Part shown: piece after piece, positions 22,412-34,570 of the stretch
Layout: each line of letters opens with the position of its first letter
Position numbering within the stretch: the first letter of the stretch is position 1
Source of the DNA: Hyaloscypha bicolor E
Lineage: Eukaryota; Ascomycota; Leotiomycetes; Helotiales; Hyaloscyphaceae
Assembly (NCBI RefSeq): GCF_002865645.1
Contig: NW_020194684.1
Coordinates: forward strand, 589,308 to 653,307
DNA length: 64,000 nt
Direction of reading: 5' to 3'
The notes under the pieces: generated by a model
The model's input: the letters and a program-made list of their open reading frames with translations, nothing else
The model's database searches: none
What the model was told of the DNA's origin: nothing
Program-made: the position numbers and the translations under genes

Positions 22412-23650
22412 GCACTAGGCTATTGGCATTTTACGTGAAGGCGGACATGCTGTGATGCGGATAAGAAGTAAAATTCTTGACTGAGCGTGGTGATCTTGTT
22501 AAATCTTGTTAATTTGCAGAAGCGAAACTGCTGGGTGCTTGGTCTTTGGATGACCAACGAACCCGATACGAAGGAGTGATGGCCTTGGCACACTTGAAAG
22601 AGCTATTGGTGAAATTGGAGTAGGAAGCAGAGGTGGAAAATCTCAGTGGTATTAGTGGGTTAACCAGTTTCTTTCAGAATATCCAGGCAGCATGGAAACT
22701 TGTGTCCGCAGTTTGCCGAAGTCCGCCACAGTGTGGGTTCCTGCAATTGATGATCCTGCCTAATTTCCGCTAGCCGTTAGCATTGCAAACGATTGCCCTT
22801 TTTTTCTCGCCTTCCAGAGGCTGTCTATATGAGAATTCTTCCAAACCTCGACTTTAACAAGGTTGGAATCCTAAAAGCCACCCCAATTATACCAAGCCGT
22901 TGCCGTATCACTAAAACTATCATATCTAAACCTCCTCTCATACACCGTCCCACTCACACCCTCCCACCATGTCCTCGTAAGTCCGGGGAACAATAGAATC
23001 TTCATTCTAAGTTTTCACTATTAGCCGTGATTGCGCCCGTTCCTTCATTACTGGTTGTATTCGTTATTTAAACCAACTATTAGAAGTATTTCTCCATCCT
23101 TCCTCGATAGTAATCAGTGTCAGTCACGGATTGGCTGAATTATGTCATGCCTCTCCGACGCCCCTCTCTCCTTGGACTTTACACACTACCCAAGCACTTG
23201 GAACCTTCGGAATAGATATTCCCGCAGTTAGAGGTGACTCGCGCAAACTGTGACTTGGCTGTACTCAGTAAAAAAAATGATTTTCCTGCAACAACCTATG
23301 AAAACACATGACACATCACATGAGTTCAAAACCTCATGATAACCATGCAACCAGAACCGCTTATATGAAAGCTTGGGAGGCAGTTTGATTTGTAGAAGCT
23401 TGCATTCTAATTCACACTTGAATGAGTTGTCAGCTTCGAATCGTGAATTGACCTTCAATCCGACCCATATGAATACGATCGTGAGTATTTTCTTCACCTC
23501 CTCTATATCTTGAGTGATAAAGGCAAACATCCAGAAAATGCCCCACCAACACTGCGCCCCTTAAAACCCGCACCATTCTTGCACTGTCAGAAGCCCTACC
23601 AGCGGCTTCCTCGCCACCCAACCGCACATCCAACCCGTCCCCACCTTCGC
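22412..23650. other. Intergenic, nothing recognised
   Basis: No convincing coding region. Several short frames have no family resemblance and poor start contexts. Confidence 0.35.
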
Positions 23651-23652
23651 CA

Positions 23653-23931
23653 TTGAAGACGACGCATCCATCTTCCCACGACCATTGCCACGATATACAC
23701 ATTGGGCAGCACAACAAAACATGGGTCTGCCTCCCCTCTCCATCTAGACTCAAGAATGCGCATTATATGCTTTCGACCCACGATTTCTCCTTCAAGTTCT
23801 ATACTGGAGACCAGGCGGAATGGTGTAGTCAGAGTATTCATATGAAGGACTGGAAGGATAAGAGTGTGGGCGACGTGAAGATTCATTGTGATAAGGATCA
23901 CCGAGCCAGAATTACTTTAGTGTTGGTATGA
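23653..23931 (+). CDS. Possible small hypothetical protein
   Basis: A 92-residue frame is open, rich in H, D and W near its end (AEWCSQSIHMKDWKDKS) and followed by a stop 165 bp before the convergent ankyrin gene. I recognise no family. An upstream exon cannot be excluded. It may be a chance ORF. Confidence 0.22.
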   Translation: MKTTHPSSHDHCHDIHIGQHNKTWVCLPSPSRLKNAHYMLSTHDFSFKFYTGDQAEWCSQSIHMKDWKDKSVGDVKIHCDKDHRARITLVLV

Positions 23932-24095
23932 AGAGGCATTAGACGATGGGAGAAGGACTTTTGGAAATATTGTCTCCCATGCTATTAGTACTACATATTA
24001 TACATTCCATTCAAGTTTTCGTTCCTTCATTTTATACATCTCAAAACCCCTCCCCTCCGTGTCCATTAAAACGCCCCTATTTTACCCAACATTCC

Positions 24096-27000
24096 CTAAG
24101 CCATCTCATAAACCTCCCCCTTCCCCATCTCGTAAATCTCCCCACCCCCAAGTTCCTGTACCTTCTGTTCCTCGGCCATCAGGTCCCCCACATGGCTCAT
24201 CCTGTTCGGCGAATTATCCCTTGTGAAACCGCAAGGCAAGAGCATCGATCTCGCAGGCCTTAAACTCGAGTCCCTATGCGAAATCTTTAATCCTGCCCCG
24301 TCGCTAAGGAGGGTAGAAAGATGCGAATTCTTGCTTGTGGATGTGGGCGAGAGGTTTGATTTAGATTTTGGTTTGAATTTGGAGGCAGGTGGAAGAGGAA
24401 GTGGTGGAGGTTTGTGTACCGGGGTTGGGAGGCTTTGGGTGGGCGGTGAGGAGGTAGCGGACCTTACGGGGGATGGGGAGCGGGTGGAGAAGAGAGAGGC
24501 GACGGAGGATTTGGAGCGTAGGGATTGGGCTGAGAAGATTGAGGTTGGTGATTTGGGGGATTCGGTGTACGAGTCTTCCTTTTCTGGGATCTCGAGTGTC
24601 GTGAGCCTAAACTCGGGAAGGTTTAAGGTCGATGGTTGGTGATGAGTTGGTAGAGAGGAGAGTTCCGGTACATGTATGAGACCGCAATCTGTGCTTTGCT
24701 CTCTGATGAAGCTCATCTGCGAGTTGGTTGTTGAGCTTATTCTTGAGCTCATTTTGCTCTCAGCGATCAGAAGCAGTTCACGGACTCCGTGCTTCCTATC
24801 TTCTGAGACATCCTTGGCAAAACCGATCCTGTCCCGCATGGGCAAAGATTCATCCGCTTCATCGTCCAGAAACTCAGCACCAGCATTGATCAGTATATTC
24901 AGAGTCTGGGGTCGTCCGTAATGTGCGGCGTAATAAAGTGGTGTAAATCCATGTTCATCTCTTTGATTTAACGTTGCTCCCCTCCGGATCAACAGTCCAA
25001 CAACACTGACATGTCCGGCTTTGGCAGCGACACAGAGTGGAGAGTCGTGATCAGGCCGATCTTTGAAGGCCATGGTGAGAGGTTGCCGGAGAGACAAGAA
25101 CGTCTTGACGACATCAACATGGCCGTGGTGGCATGCAACGGAGAGGGGTCGATGTCCCACGGAGTCTCGGGCATCCATCGCCACGCCGTGCTGGTAAAGA
25201 ACACCGATTGTCTCCACGGAACCCCGGGCAGCGGCAACATGGATAGGTCGCCGACTGTCTCCCCGTATTTCTGCTTCTGCTTTTGCGCCAGCGCCGAGAA
25301 GGAGTCGCACGATGTCTGCATTATCAGAATCGCAAGCGTAATGTAACGGCGTTCGTCCAGCACGGCATCGGACTTCCAAAGTCGCGTTCTTCTTGAGCAG
25401 AAATTCAACAGCATTAAAGTGAGAGGCAATGACGGCCTGATGAATTGGAGTTAAGCCACCTGCATCGACAGCATGAATGGAGACTTTGCTTCCCAAGAGG
25501 AATCCAGCGACCTCGACGTGGCCATTTGCCGCTGCATAATGCAATGCATTTCTTTCTTCATCATCGGTGCCTTGGAGAGATGCCTCCTTCGAAAGCAGGA
25601 CAACAATCTCTAGATGCCCAGACGCAGCAGCGAACGTGAGAGGAAGCCTTGAATCTTTTCCAATTGACTCGATGTCGGCCCCCTTCCGTACGAGGAGATC
25701 CACAACCGGTAGATGGCCATAATCACAAGCATAATGAAGCGCGGTATTGAAATGAACATCTCGCGATTCGATGTGTGAATCGTGTCGAAGCAGTAACTCG
25801 ACAGTCTCCACGTGGCCTCCTTTGGCTGCGGCATGTAATGGGGTCAACTGATCTTTGGCACGAGTCTTGACCCTGGCTCCCTTGTTTAAGAGCAACTCGA
25901 CGACTTTGATGTGCCCACCTTCTGCCGCTACCCATAATGGTGTTCGTTTGCGATTGTCTCGCGACTCGATTCCAACAAACTCGTCCAGAAGCAGCGCGGC
26001 GGCTCCGAGATGACCCCGGGAAGCTGCCAGATGTAGAGGAGTGGACAGATCCATGTCCCGGGCGTTCAGTTTGGCTGCACGGTTGATCAAAAGTCCCACC
26101 ATCCCGGTATTCCCACAATGACATGCAACTGCAAGAGCTGTGCGCTTCGTGGGAAGGTGACATGTTTCAATGTTCTCGCCCTTGTCCAACATAGCTTCTA
26201 CCTTGGATCGTGACCCAGCTTGAGCGGCTTTGATAATTGGCGGTGCTTCACCACTATCCACGGAAGCCAAAACAATACGTTGACGTGCTTTGAACTGCTC
26301 GCTGCGTTTGCGTACATGAGACGGGGCAACTCGAGAGACGTCGGAGACAGGTTCCGCTTTCAATGTGGAAGTCCTGGTATTTAAACGCGACAACCGAACG
26401 GACCAGAATTTCTTGGACGAGCCAGAAAATGTCTCCATTGAAGACGTCGAATCTGGAATTTTCGATGCTGATAACCAGCGACGCCCGAATGGCTTAGAAT
26501 CCGTGGTGGACTCGGAGCCATCGCCGGGAGAGTGAAATATACTTACACTATACCCGGTTAATAATTGCTGATCCGAGTTTCTCTCGCCTAGGCGAACTTT
26601 GACTTCTGAGTCTGGCGTCCCCTGGCGAGACAACATCGAAGACCACGTCCGAGAACGGCGGGAACCGCGAGGTGAATCGGTCTCATATCCTTCATCAGTT
26701 GATGCGGGGTCCTGCCGTTGCGGCCTTGTTTTCGTGGGATTGGATTTCTCAAAACGCGTCCACCTCCTCCGGGTCCCAGTGGCATGAGCTGTGTCAGCTG
26801 CGAACCGGACAGTTAGAGTCGCAGGCGAGCGGTTGGGACTTTGAGGTTTGCGAAGTGATCTTGTGTCTTCTTCAACTGTTTGAAGCAGCTTCTTATTTTC
26901 CCTCAACCCAAGGAGATGTGACTGTGAAGCTGCATCTGAACTTTGAAATTGTGAGCGAACAGTATGGGGAAAAGTGGGGAAGAAAATCTACCATTGACCT

Positions 27001-27425
27001 GCGGTCAGAAAGAGCTGCAATAATGCCTGTACTTGTCCAAATAGCATGCTCCGATGTTTCATCGTGGCAACATTCCAAGAAATCTCTCTATCATCTTTCA
27101 AATCGAGTGGCCTTTGCAGCACATCCAGATCTTTCACTTCCGCCGAGAGAACCTGCATCAGAGCTTGACATCCATCAAGCGTAACTTTGAGTCCATTCAT
27201 GAATTCCGTCCCCTTGGGAGAGCCATCTGAATTGAACTCTGCCCAGTCACAAATCTGAGAGACAGCAGCTTTGATGGTTGAAAGCTGACTGATGAGCTGC
27301 CGAATCGTACTGTCGGCATTTTGAAAATTGCCCTTCAGCGAGTGCAGGCCTTGTATCGTTGACCCTATGAGCCCCGCAATCTCCAGGGCTGTCGCAGCCA
27401 GCCCCGCGATGGCGACTGCTTCCAT
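24096..27425 (-). CDS. HeLo-like N-terminal domain with ankyrin repeats
   Basis: Two exons (27425-26999 and 26929-24096, intron 26930-26998) join in frame to 1086 aa. The N-terminus MEAVAIAGLAATALEIAGLI, followed by a helical stretch (IRQLISQLSTIKAAVSQI), is the fungal N-terminal domain found on STAND proteins and related to HeLo-like cell-death domains. A disordered Ser/Arg-rich linker follows (about 150-360). About a dozen ankyrin repeats come next (TPLHLAASRGHLGAAALLL, TPLHAAAKGGHVETVELLL and similar), then a Pro/Ser-rich tail. There is no NACHT or NB-ARC ATPase between the death-like domain and the repeats, so it is a NOD-less receptor-like architecture. A role in recognition or cell death is inferred from domains and from neighbours. 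Confidence 0.85.
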
Positions 27426-28334
27426 AGGTTACCTAGAAGGTTGAGATTCCATGGTCTGATATGATCGGCGGATGGATGTCGAAGAAGAATTCGAACGAAG
27501 AGGAGACGATGGAAGGTGAGGTCGGAGGAAGTCGAGAGTGAAGCCCTGTGCCGCCTCGTGTATCATCTTCAGCCTTCATCTTCTTTTGGCCAATTTGTCA
27601 GCGATCTGCGCTAAAGAAAACAAAAGGGGCAGAGACAACGCCAAAGCTTTCCCCATTCCCAGCGATAAGCAACCAATTAGGAATGGTTGATCTGGACGTC
27701 CCTTCCTTCAAGCCACCTCATTTCACTACCGTCCCAACGCCGTCCGTACCCGTATTTCGATCCCGTCATGAGCTTCTTCTTCATCATCTTCACTCCTCTG
27801 TTTTCTTTCCCAGAGTCTGGGAAGATGATCCTTCAACACGGCGATCGAAGATGTGATCAAAGCCGAAGAGAATGGTGGTTCTGTTAGTACTGAAGGAGGG
27901 AATGTTTTGAGAGGCATTTGCATGACTCGCGAGGGACAGAGAAAGCGGCACAGCCTCAATGTCCCAAGTCGGGCTGGGCCATTGTGGTCAAAGATTCCTT
28001 CGACACACGGTACATTGAGAATCCGCCTTCGAACTTCTTGAATCTTGGATCACAAACGTACATTCTAACAGCTCCAAGTTCGGTCGATGTCGAACCTTGA
28101 TCCGGGACACAGGACAGCATGCGGCTGTTTCTATCCGCCGCAGGGATGAGAAATCCCCGAAAGGCTAGCGTTGAGCCCCTGGAGCGAACCACTCACTGGG
28201 AACAACCCTGCAGCCACTGGTATTTTGATCCTCACAGCCGTATCTCAAGAAGACGAAAGGACTGCCCATTTCATCATCCTAACACAATCAAAACCTGTCA
28301 CCTTCCACGCTGACCCTCGCTCAAGTCTCAAACA
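27426..28334. other. Divergent intergenic region
   Basis: About 0.9 kb between the ankyrin gene (minus) and the GrpB-like gene (plus), presumably holding both promoters. No further gene or repeat was recognised. Confidence 0.4.
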
Positions 28335-28913
28335 ATGAAGGTAGTCATTGAGCCGCACAACCCCGCTTGGGAAGCTGAATTCGCTCGAGTCCGAGATGAT
28401 CTTCACAAGATTCTCAAGGACGTCCCAGTCTTGTCCATCGAGCATGTGGGCAGTACATCAATCCCCGGCCTGTCCGCAAAACCAGTACTTGATATCGACA
28501 TTGTCGTGACTCCCAACACTCTCGCTGCTACCAGAGATGCGCCGATTGCTGCGGGGTACGTCGACTTCGGAGAGATGGGTGTCCCAGGTCGCGTTGCCTT
28601 TCGACAACCAGGACATGAACACTCGCAAGCAGCGACTGGCTTGATTGACAAATCTAAAGCGATGAGAAGAAATACTTATGTCGTTCTCGAGGGGAGCGCC
28701 GCACTGAAAAATCATCGGGATTTGAAGCGGGTGCTGACGCAAGACGTCGAGTTGAGGAAGGAGTATGGGGATGTGAAGCAGCAGTTGGCGACCAGAGAGG
28801 TGCAGGATGTTGATGAGTATTGCAGAGGGAAGAATGACATCTTGTTGAAGATCTTGAAGGGTGCTGGTTGGAACGAGGAGGAGTTGGAGGAGGTGAGGAA
28901 GGCCAACAAGTGA
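28335..28913 (+). CDS. GrpB/UPF0157 family protein
   Basis: A single-exon 192-aa protein. It has the family opening IEPHNPAWEAEFARVRDDL and the nucleotidyltransferase-like signature HVGSTSIPGLSAKPVLDIDI, in which GS and the D-x-D pair match the polymerase-beta-like fold. Downstream segments LIDKSKAMRRNTYVVLEG and LATREVQDVDEYCRGKNDIL are also typical. Length matches the family (170-190 aa). GrpB proteins are common in bacteria and ascomycetes; their substrate is not established. ATG context is good (AAACAATGAAG). Confidence 0.93.
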   Translation: MKVVIEPHNPAWEAEFARVRDDLHKILKDVPVLSIEHVGSTSIPGLSAKPVLDIDIVVTPNTLAATRDAPIAAGYVDFGEMGVPGRVAFRQPGHEHSQAATGLIDKSKAMRRNTYVVLEGSAALKNHRDLKRVLTQDVELRKEYGDVKQQLATREVQDVDEYCRGKNDILLKILKGAGWNEEELEEVRKANK

Positions 28914-29380
28914 AGACAAGATTGGAAGCACCTCCCTTACCAGGCAGAAAACTTTTCATCGCACCACGAAGCCATCACCTCTCATCAAGGAATTTCCCCA
29001 CTGCGTTTGTCGCCTCCACCGAAGTCCCCCCTACTCTTCGTTCAGGCTTTGGAACACGTTTGTGCTCCATCTACAATCTTCCTGGGTTGTTTCAAGGTCT
29101 GAGCAAGACTGCTGGAAGCTTGCGAGGGCGGCCTGTCTGCTGCAGGGATAGGGCGAACTTGCTCAGTATACCTGGAACATTCTAGAGCAACATGAACAGA
29201 CATTGGTCTGGACAATCTGCTAGGCCTAAGAAACCATGGATTCGTGGCGATGCTGGAGCATTCTCGATCCAGCTTTTGAAATGGGGACAATACCAGGGCT
29301 CTTGAATGTGGCGGAACTATATGGATACGAATTATTTTTCCTTGCCCACTGATCTTGCCTTCTTGCTCGAACACCAGTAA
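28914..29380. other. Intergenic
   Basis: No confident gene. A short frame from an ATG at 29191 (37 codons) could be a first exon of the downstream pseudogene, but no good donor site was found. Confidence 0.3.
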
Positions 29381-31152
29381 AACGAGTCTAGTCTTTCGTT
29401 CAATGGTTCAAGGGGCCGAGATCAAACGATTGTTCAATATATACGAGCGGCCAGCGAGGAGTGCGGAATCTGTTTGTATCTGGCAAACATCGAACGGAAG
29501 TTGAGTGGAGATTACCAGCTTTTTGATGGAGACGACCTTGAATCCATGGTGCACAGCGATCTGGAGACAATTCACGAAATAGTGGGACGCAAATCCGAGA
29601 GAATGCCATTGACAAGAGTTGTTGACTTGGATGGTCATCAGGTTGCCGAGAAGTTGAATTACGATGAAAGCTTTTTCATTCGAAGCGTACCTTTCAGAAT
29701 GTCAAAGCCCGGCAAGGAGGAGTATGCTGGGTATAATAAACACAGGAATGGGTTTACTGCACATGTCTATCCACCCCCAAATGGTAAGTACTTTCTTCTT
29801 CCCGTCTTTCTTCACGGCTGAGCCAAGCTCCCAGGCCCTTGTTTTCACTCCCAAGAACTACCGACATGCATTTTTGTTGGGTCCAGCCTCAGATGACCGG
29901 GATCACGAGAAGCAGATAATGACGATGATTGATTGTCTGATTGACGGTATGTCTAGCAACCCAGGCGATACAACATACCGCGAAGATCTCGAACAAATTT
30001 GCAAGTGGATCATTAGAACTATGAGGCAGTGGAAAGCTTGGCATTCTCTACCAGAATCCGAAGAGAGGTGACCCCCCCCATTTCTTTCCACGCCTGCATC
30101 TCCCATGTTGTCGGAGATTTCAGTCTCGACTTTCTCGCCTATACCTATTATCCCCAGACGCTGAAGCGCTTGGAGAGCTACCAACGTTACGTGAAAGCAG
30201 CTGGCGGTGATATTGCTTTCTTGCTGTGCAATTGTACCACACTTGGGTTTCACAATGAATTAGATGACTTTATCGTTCAGGTATCGAGCGAGGCTGCATG
30301 CAGATGCGAGACATATCACAATCCCGCACATCTTTTCGACGATGTCTACATGCCACTTCTGAAAATTATTCTTGCAATATTGCAGGAAAAGGCATCAAGG
30401 TAGAAGGTTCGCCATTCCAGCAATTGTTCCGGCGAATCCCGAGTCTTTACATTGTTGAGTACGTCGGAAAGGAGCCAGCTGCTCAACCGAATTGGGCTAG
30501 GACACCTGTGGATTGCGACTGTCCGCATTGCCACTCTCTCAACGAATTTCTGCACAACCCAACGGAGATATCTCGACGATTTGAGGGTATTTCCGAAGTA
30601 CTTGAGCACATTTCGAACGCTGCCACATTTTGGACGCGTTGTGATTGCGAAGGCGACGAAAAAGAGTTCTCTTTAACAGTCATGACGACCACGAAAGATT
30701 ACGAAAGGGACCACAAGGGATGGGCGAAAGGTTACGGTTCAGCTCGGAAGCACTTGGCAGAGCTTCAATCGGAGACTCTCAGAAACCTTCTCGACGATAT
30801 GTATGGCAGCATCATGAGTTTATGTGCGACCGAGCTGCGACCTTACCTCGACAATCCGCATGACTGGAAGCCCCCGGCTGCCTTGTTGGTGGAGGAAGAT
30901 GGTGCGGCTAGCAATTTCTCGCTCGATTCTGCCAACAGCGCGCTGGAAAACCAGTCCTCATCTTCATATGTCCTATATGCAAATACTGGCACGATTTGCG
31001 CTCAATACAACTTCTCAGACACGTCAAACACACAACCCAATGTTGTATCGAGCGATTCAGAGCCCGTGGATAGCTCAAAGGAAAAACTGATTTCGCTCGC
31101 GGAGAAGAAGGCGTTCTCGGAGTCATCGGATCTCATCGATCTCGATTTCTAG
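29381..31152 (+). pseudogene. C-terminal part of a fungal 2OG-Fe(II)-oxygenase-associated protein, frameshifted
   Basis: Coding-like segments run in successive frames: 29381-29784, about 29833-30065, about 30080-30395 and 30395-31152. The last part carries the Cys/His-rich block DCDCPHCHSLNEFLHNP and TRCDCEGDEKEFSLTVM seen in the C-terminal region of large fungal proteins that bear an N-terminal 2OG-oxygenase domain. The join near 29785-29832 has a good donor (GTAAGT) but changes phase. At about 30393 the frame shifts by one base in an A-rich run (EK to GIKVEG) with no plausible intron. No ATG opens the first segment and the oxygenase domain itself is absent. It is probably a truncated pseudogene; assembly error could explain single-base shifts. 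Confidence 0.5.
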
Positions 31153-32032
31153 TGACTGCCTCGCGATTTCCCCGGTTTCCAGTTTTTAGAAACTCCTTTT
31201 CGGGTTAAACAGTCGGAAGGAAGGCATTTGATGTCGTTTGATTGCTGTAACTTACTGTGATAAGTGCTTGGCGTTCGGCAATTGCTGCAAAGCTACCTTG
31301 CAAGCGGAATGCATGGACGGAAGAGTTTGGTTTGCCCGTACCATACCCAATTGCTTGTTGTGAGGAATCCAAAAGTTGCTCTCTGTTATTATTGGGCCCA
31401 AGTCCCGTTCGTTATGCGTGCAGGGTTTCAAGTGTTGCCGAGTGATCATGATCATGGTGGGCCAGGCCGAGAACTGAGAATGAGGGGTAATCACGTGCCG
31501 ACTCCCTATTTCAGGGGTAAAATAAGCTTAACTGAAACGGGAGGAAATTCTTCTGGATGATTTATCTCCTCCACAATCAGAAACCTGGCGTTTTGGGGCA
31601 AGAAGTTCACTTTCCCCTTATCCCAGCTAATGCAGGAACCAGACATGACAGGCATGCCAAATCAAGTCTCGATGTAGGGTAAAGCCTTAAATTTCAAATC
31701 TCACGATGGCTTCATTTATTCATTATCTCCATTGTCCAATCGCAAGCCCCACAGCCGTTGCCCCAGAACTGTGCCCGAGCTGCATGCCGAGTGGTTTTGC
31801 GTTTGCCGTGCCGCTCGTGTGGGAGACCTCTTTGGCGGGCGGGGTAAAATGGGAAAATTGAAGGCGCCTTTAAAACAAACAATACCCCCGTTTCACGATA
31901 CCTTCAGCCGTTCGCCTCCCGTGTTCAGCAATACTCATTTTATATATCGCAGAATACCCTCACTTGAGTTATTCGTCACTCGTTGCTCTTTCAACAGTTA
32001 GATTTTGTAAATACCTAGTCTTGTCAATCAAA
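31153..32032. other. Intergenic / promoter of the Kre9-like gene
   Basis: Mixed sequence without a recognisable gene. Confidence 0.35.
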
Positions 32033-32763
32033 ATGCGCGCGTCATTTTTGGTTCAGGTTCTTGCCTTCGCGACCGCCGCTCTCGCCCAAACTCCCGGCTT
32101 CGATCCCTTCTTCAGCCCGCTCGATCAATCGAAGTACAAAGTCGGAGATGTACTACCAATTGCATGGAATGCTACAAAGACAGGAGGAAGGATATCACTC
32201 ACTTTAGTCGGAGGGACGAGCGCAAAGGGTCTCGCGCCTGTAACTGTCATTGCTGGTAGTTCCCTCCCCTTCTCCTCCCGCCATCAGTCAACAAACTAAT
32301 ACACCCCTCAGCACACATCGACAACACCCCCGGCGCACCCACCACCTACGCATGGCCCATTCCGCCAAACATCGGCTCCTTCGCCTCCTACGGCGTAAAC
32401 CTGACTCTGGATGGGGCTTCAGATTTTCAGTACTCGAGTCAATTCTACATCAGCGGAGGCGTCGGCGCCGGCTTTTCCTCTACCACAACAATTACAGATA
32501 CCACAGTCACACAAACAACGCAGACGACGAGCACGATTACGGTAGCGAATAGTACAAGCAGTTTGGCGACGACGACAATGAGCAGTAATATGACGATGAC
32601 GACGGCGAGCCCTACGCCGAGTAAGACAAAGACGGGGGCGGGGACTGGGACGGTAAGTGAGAGTTCGACGCCGAGTCCTACGAAGAATGCGGGAGAGGCG
32701 TTGAGGTTGGGTGGGATGGCGCTGGTGAGGTTGGGTGGTTCGGTTATGGCGTTTTTGTTGTGA
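32033..32763 (+). CDS. Kre9/KNH-like Ser/Thr-rich GPI-anchored cell-wall protein
   Basis: Two exons (32033-32255 and 32312-32763, 56-bp intron) give 224 aa. It starts with a signal peptide (MRASFLVQVLAFATAALAQ). A Kre9/KNH-like beta-sandwich follows (YKVGDVLPIAWNATKTGG, APTTYAWPIPPN, FQYSSQFYIS). Next is a Thr/Ser-rich linker for O-glycosylation, and a C-terminal hydrophobic tail ending MALVRLGGSVMAFLL after small residues, fitting a GPI-attachment signal. Such proteins sit on the plasma membrane or cell wall and affect beta-1,6-glucan; the exact role here is inferred. Confidence 0.9.
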
Positions 32764-33488
32764 GGGTTTGGATGAGTTGGGGTACTGGGAAGGTAGGACG
32801 GTGTCGTGTGCAAAGAGCCTGTGGGACTTTGCTTGGGGTCTTGGGGAATAGGGAGCTTTGGTGTTGAAGAACAGTTCAGGCAAGGCAGTTAGATGTGAGA
32901 TTGTAAATCCTAATGCACCTTTTTCTCTATCCATGGTGATTCTCATTTTAAAACGTGAAGTATCACTTAAAGGTCAGACAGGATATACGTTAGTAATTTT
33001 CTCCATGTCCCTTGCAATGTACCCCACAAAGAGACACCCCTTAAATGCAAATTTACGCTAATTTTATTATTTGGGAAGCTTTCCCACGGAAGCGCTACTG
33101 CACGCGGTTTGGCAGCGTTTGCTCTAGTGGCCAATTCGTGGATGCGAGGCTAAATAATACAGCGCCATAGAGCGCTGTTCCGGGTTTGGGGAAATTGGTG
33201 AGTAGTATGATTTTTCAAATATGTGAACGGGCACCTTTGCATAATTCAAGAAAGCCCACGATATCTAGCCAGGTTGACAGGGACATCACACTACAATGAG
33301 TTCCGTGCTTTTAACACCGAGTTCCCGCTCTACCTAATAACGCCCAGCACAAGCCTCCCTAAGAATACAACAATTATCCTCACAACGGCGTACACAAATT
33401 AGCGTGCTTCAAAAAAGCAAAATGTGAATCAAGTCTCTTGGAGTAATTAGTGTTGACCAATTCTGGCGGACATGTTAATACGCGGATG
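32764..33488. other. Intergenic
   Basis: No gene recognised. A short inverted repeat CAGCGC...GCGCTG lies near 33160-33180. Confidence 0.35.
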
Positions 33489-33920
33489 ACGGCACAAAGT
33501 GACGGGAATTAGGGCATACGAGCAGGTTCAGGGCTCTGAAGGCACTAATACATGCGATTTAACGGTTTATACCCGCTACAAAACTCTATAACTACAGGCC
33601 TTACGCCCTAATTTAATGCCGTGAGACATTTACAAGGGGTACCATACCTTTCAAGATCTGTCCCCTGTACTTATAGGGGAAACCCCGTTAAAGAGCCCTA
33701 TAAAAGCCACACTAATAGCGCCCGAGCGCTATAATTACCTTGACAGTAACGCTACAACCTTGAATGTCTTCCGCAACCTTGCCTATACAGCGCGCCTTTA
33801 GGGCAGAGGCCTGGAGATATAACTGGTTTTAGTAGTTAATTATGGTGGAAATTGGGTTTATAGTGCCCTGAGAGTCTTAAACATGCGCCTATGCCCTGTA
33901 TTCCCGTCACTTTAAGCCGT
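33489..33920. mobile_element. Inverted-repeat element (MITE, unclassified)
   Basis: The left end ACGGCACAAAGTGACGGGAA and the complement of the right end ACGGCTTAAAGTGACGGGAA match with two differences, and the match continues through AGGGCATA. The 432-bp element is non-coding. Only a possible TG dinucleotide flanks both ends, so the superfamily is unknown. Confidence 0.6.
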
Positions 33921-34570
33921 TGTCTCCGCTAATTTCCACAGGATAAAATCTCTTTGAACAGAAGGCTTGAGCGGATCCCGGATATTGAGAAGAAGGCCGA
34001 GGGAATAGAGATCGAAAAGCAGGAGAATAAAATCCTCCCAAAAGAAGGATATTTGCCGGAAGGAGACAGGACACTCGCTGTCCAAAGGCGAAGTAGTCTT
34101 AACGAAGCATTATACGGGACACTCTGCGGTGTGCATATAACCATACGTCCATATTAGAGATCTTATTCTTATGATATCACGTAGTTTACCCCTGAAGTGG
34201 GTGCAGTAAAGCTCGGAGGAGGAGAAGCATGGACTAAAGTTCAACATTGCATTAAACAAAAGACTAGACCGCAACAAGAAGTGGACGATAACCTCTGCAT
34301 TCACATAAAAGGTATAGGGAAAACTGTCTTTGAAAGACAGGGAAAACCCATACCAAGGCCCAACGATCCATTTCTCCATCAACCTCCAGAACGACCCCAC
34401 ACATTACCACAGCGATTCCTCGGCAGTTCGCTCGTTGCAGAAAGGTGTTGTTGCAAGCCTTCTAGCTTTTGACGATTGCATGGGAGATTAAAGGTGGAGT
34501 CCCGGAATCTAACCATAGTCAATATCACTCCCTCCCAGCTCAAGAAGGAAATAAAATCAAGACAAGTAAG
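33921..34570. other. Intergenic
   Basis: One 60-codon open stretch (33954-34157, E/R-rich) has no known match. It is probably a remnant. Confidence 0.3.

Noticed and set aside
24223..25346. Plus-strand ORFs opposite the ankyrin gene
   Set aside because: They are antisense shadows of a clear ankyrin-repeat coding exon.
33954..34157. Short E/R-rich ORF
   Set aside because: No ATG-context, intron or family evidence; probably chance or a remnant.
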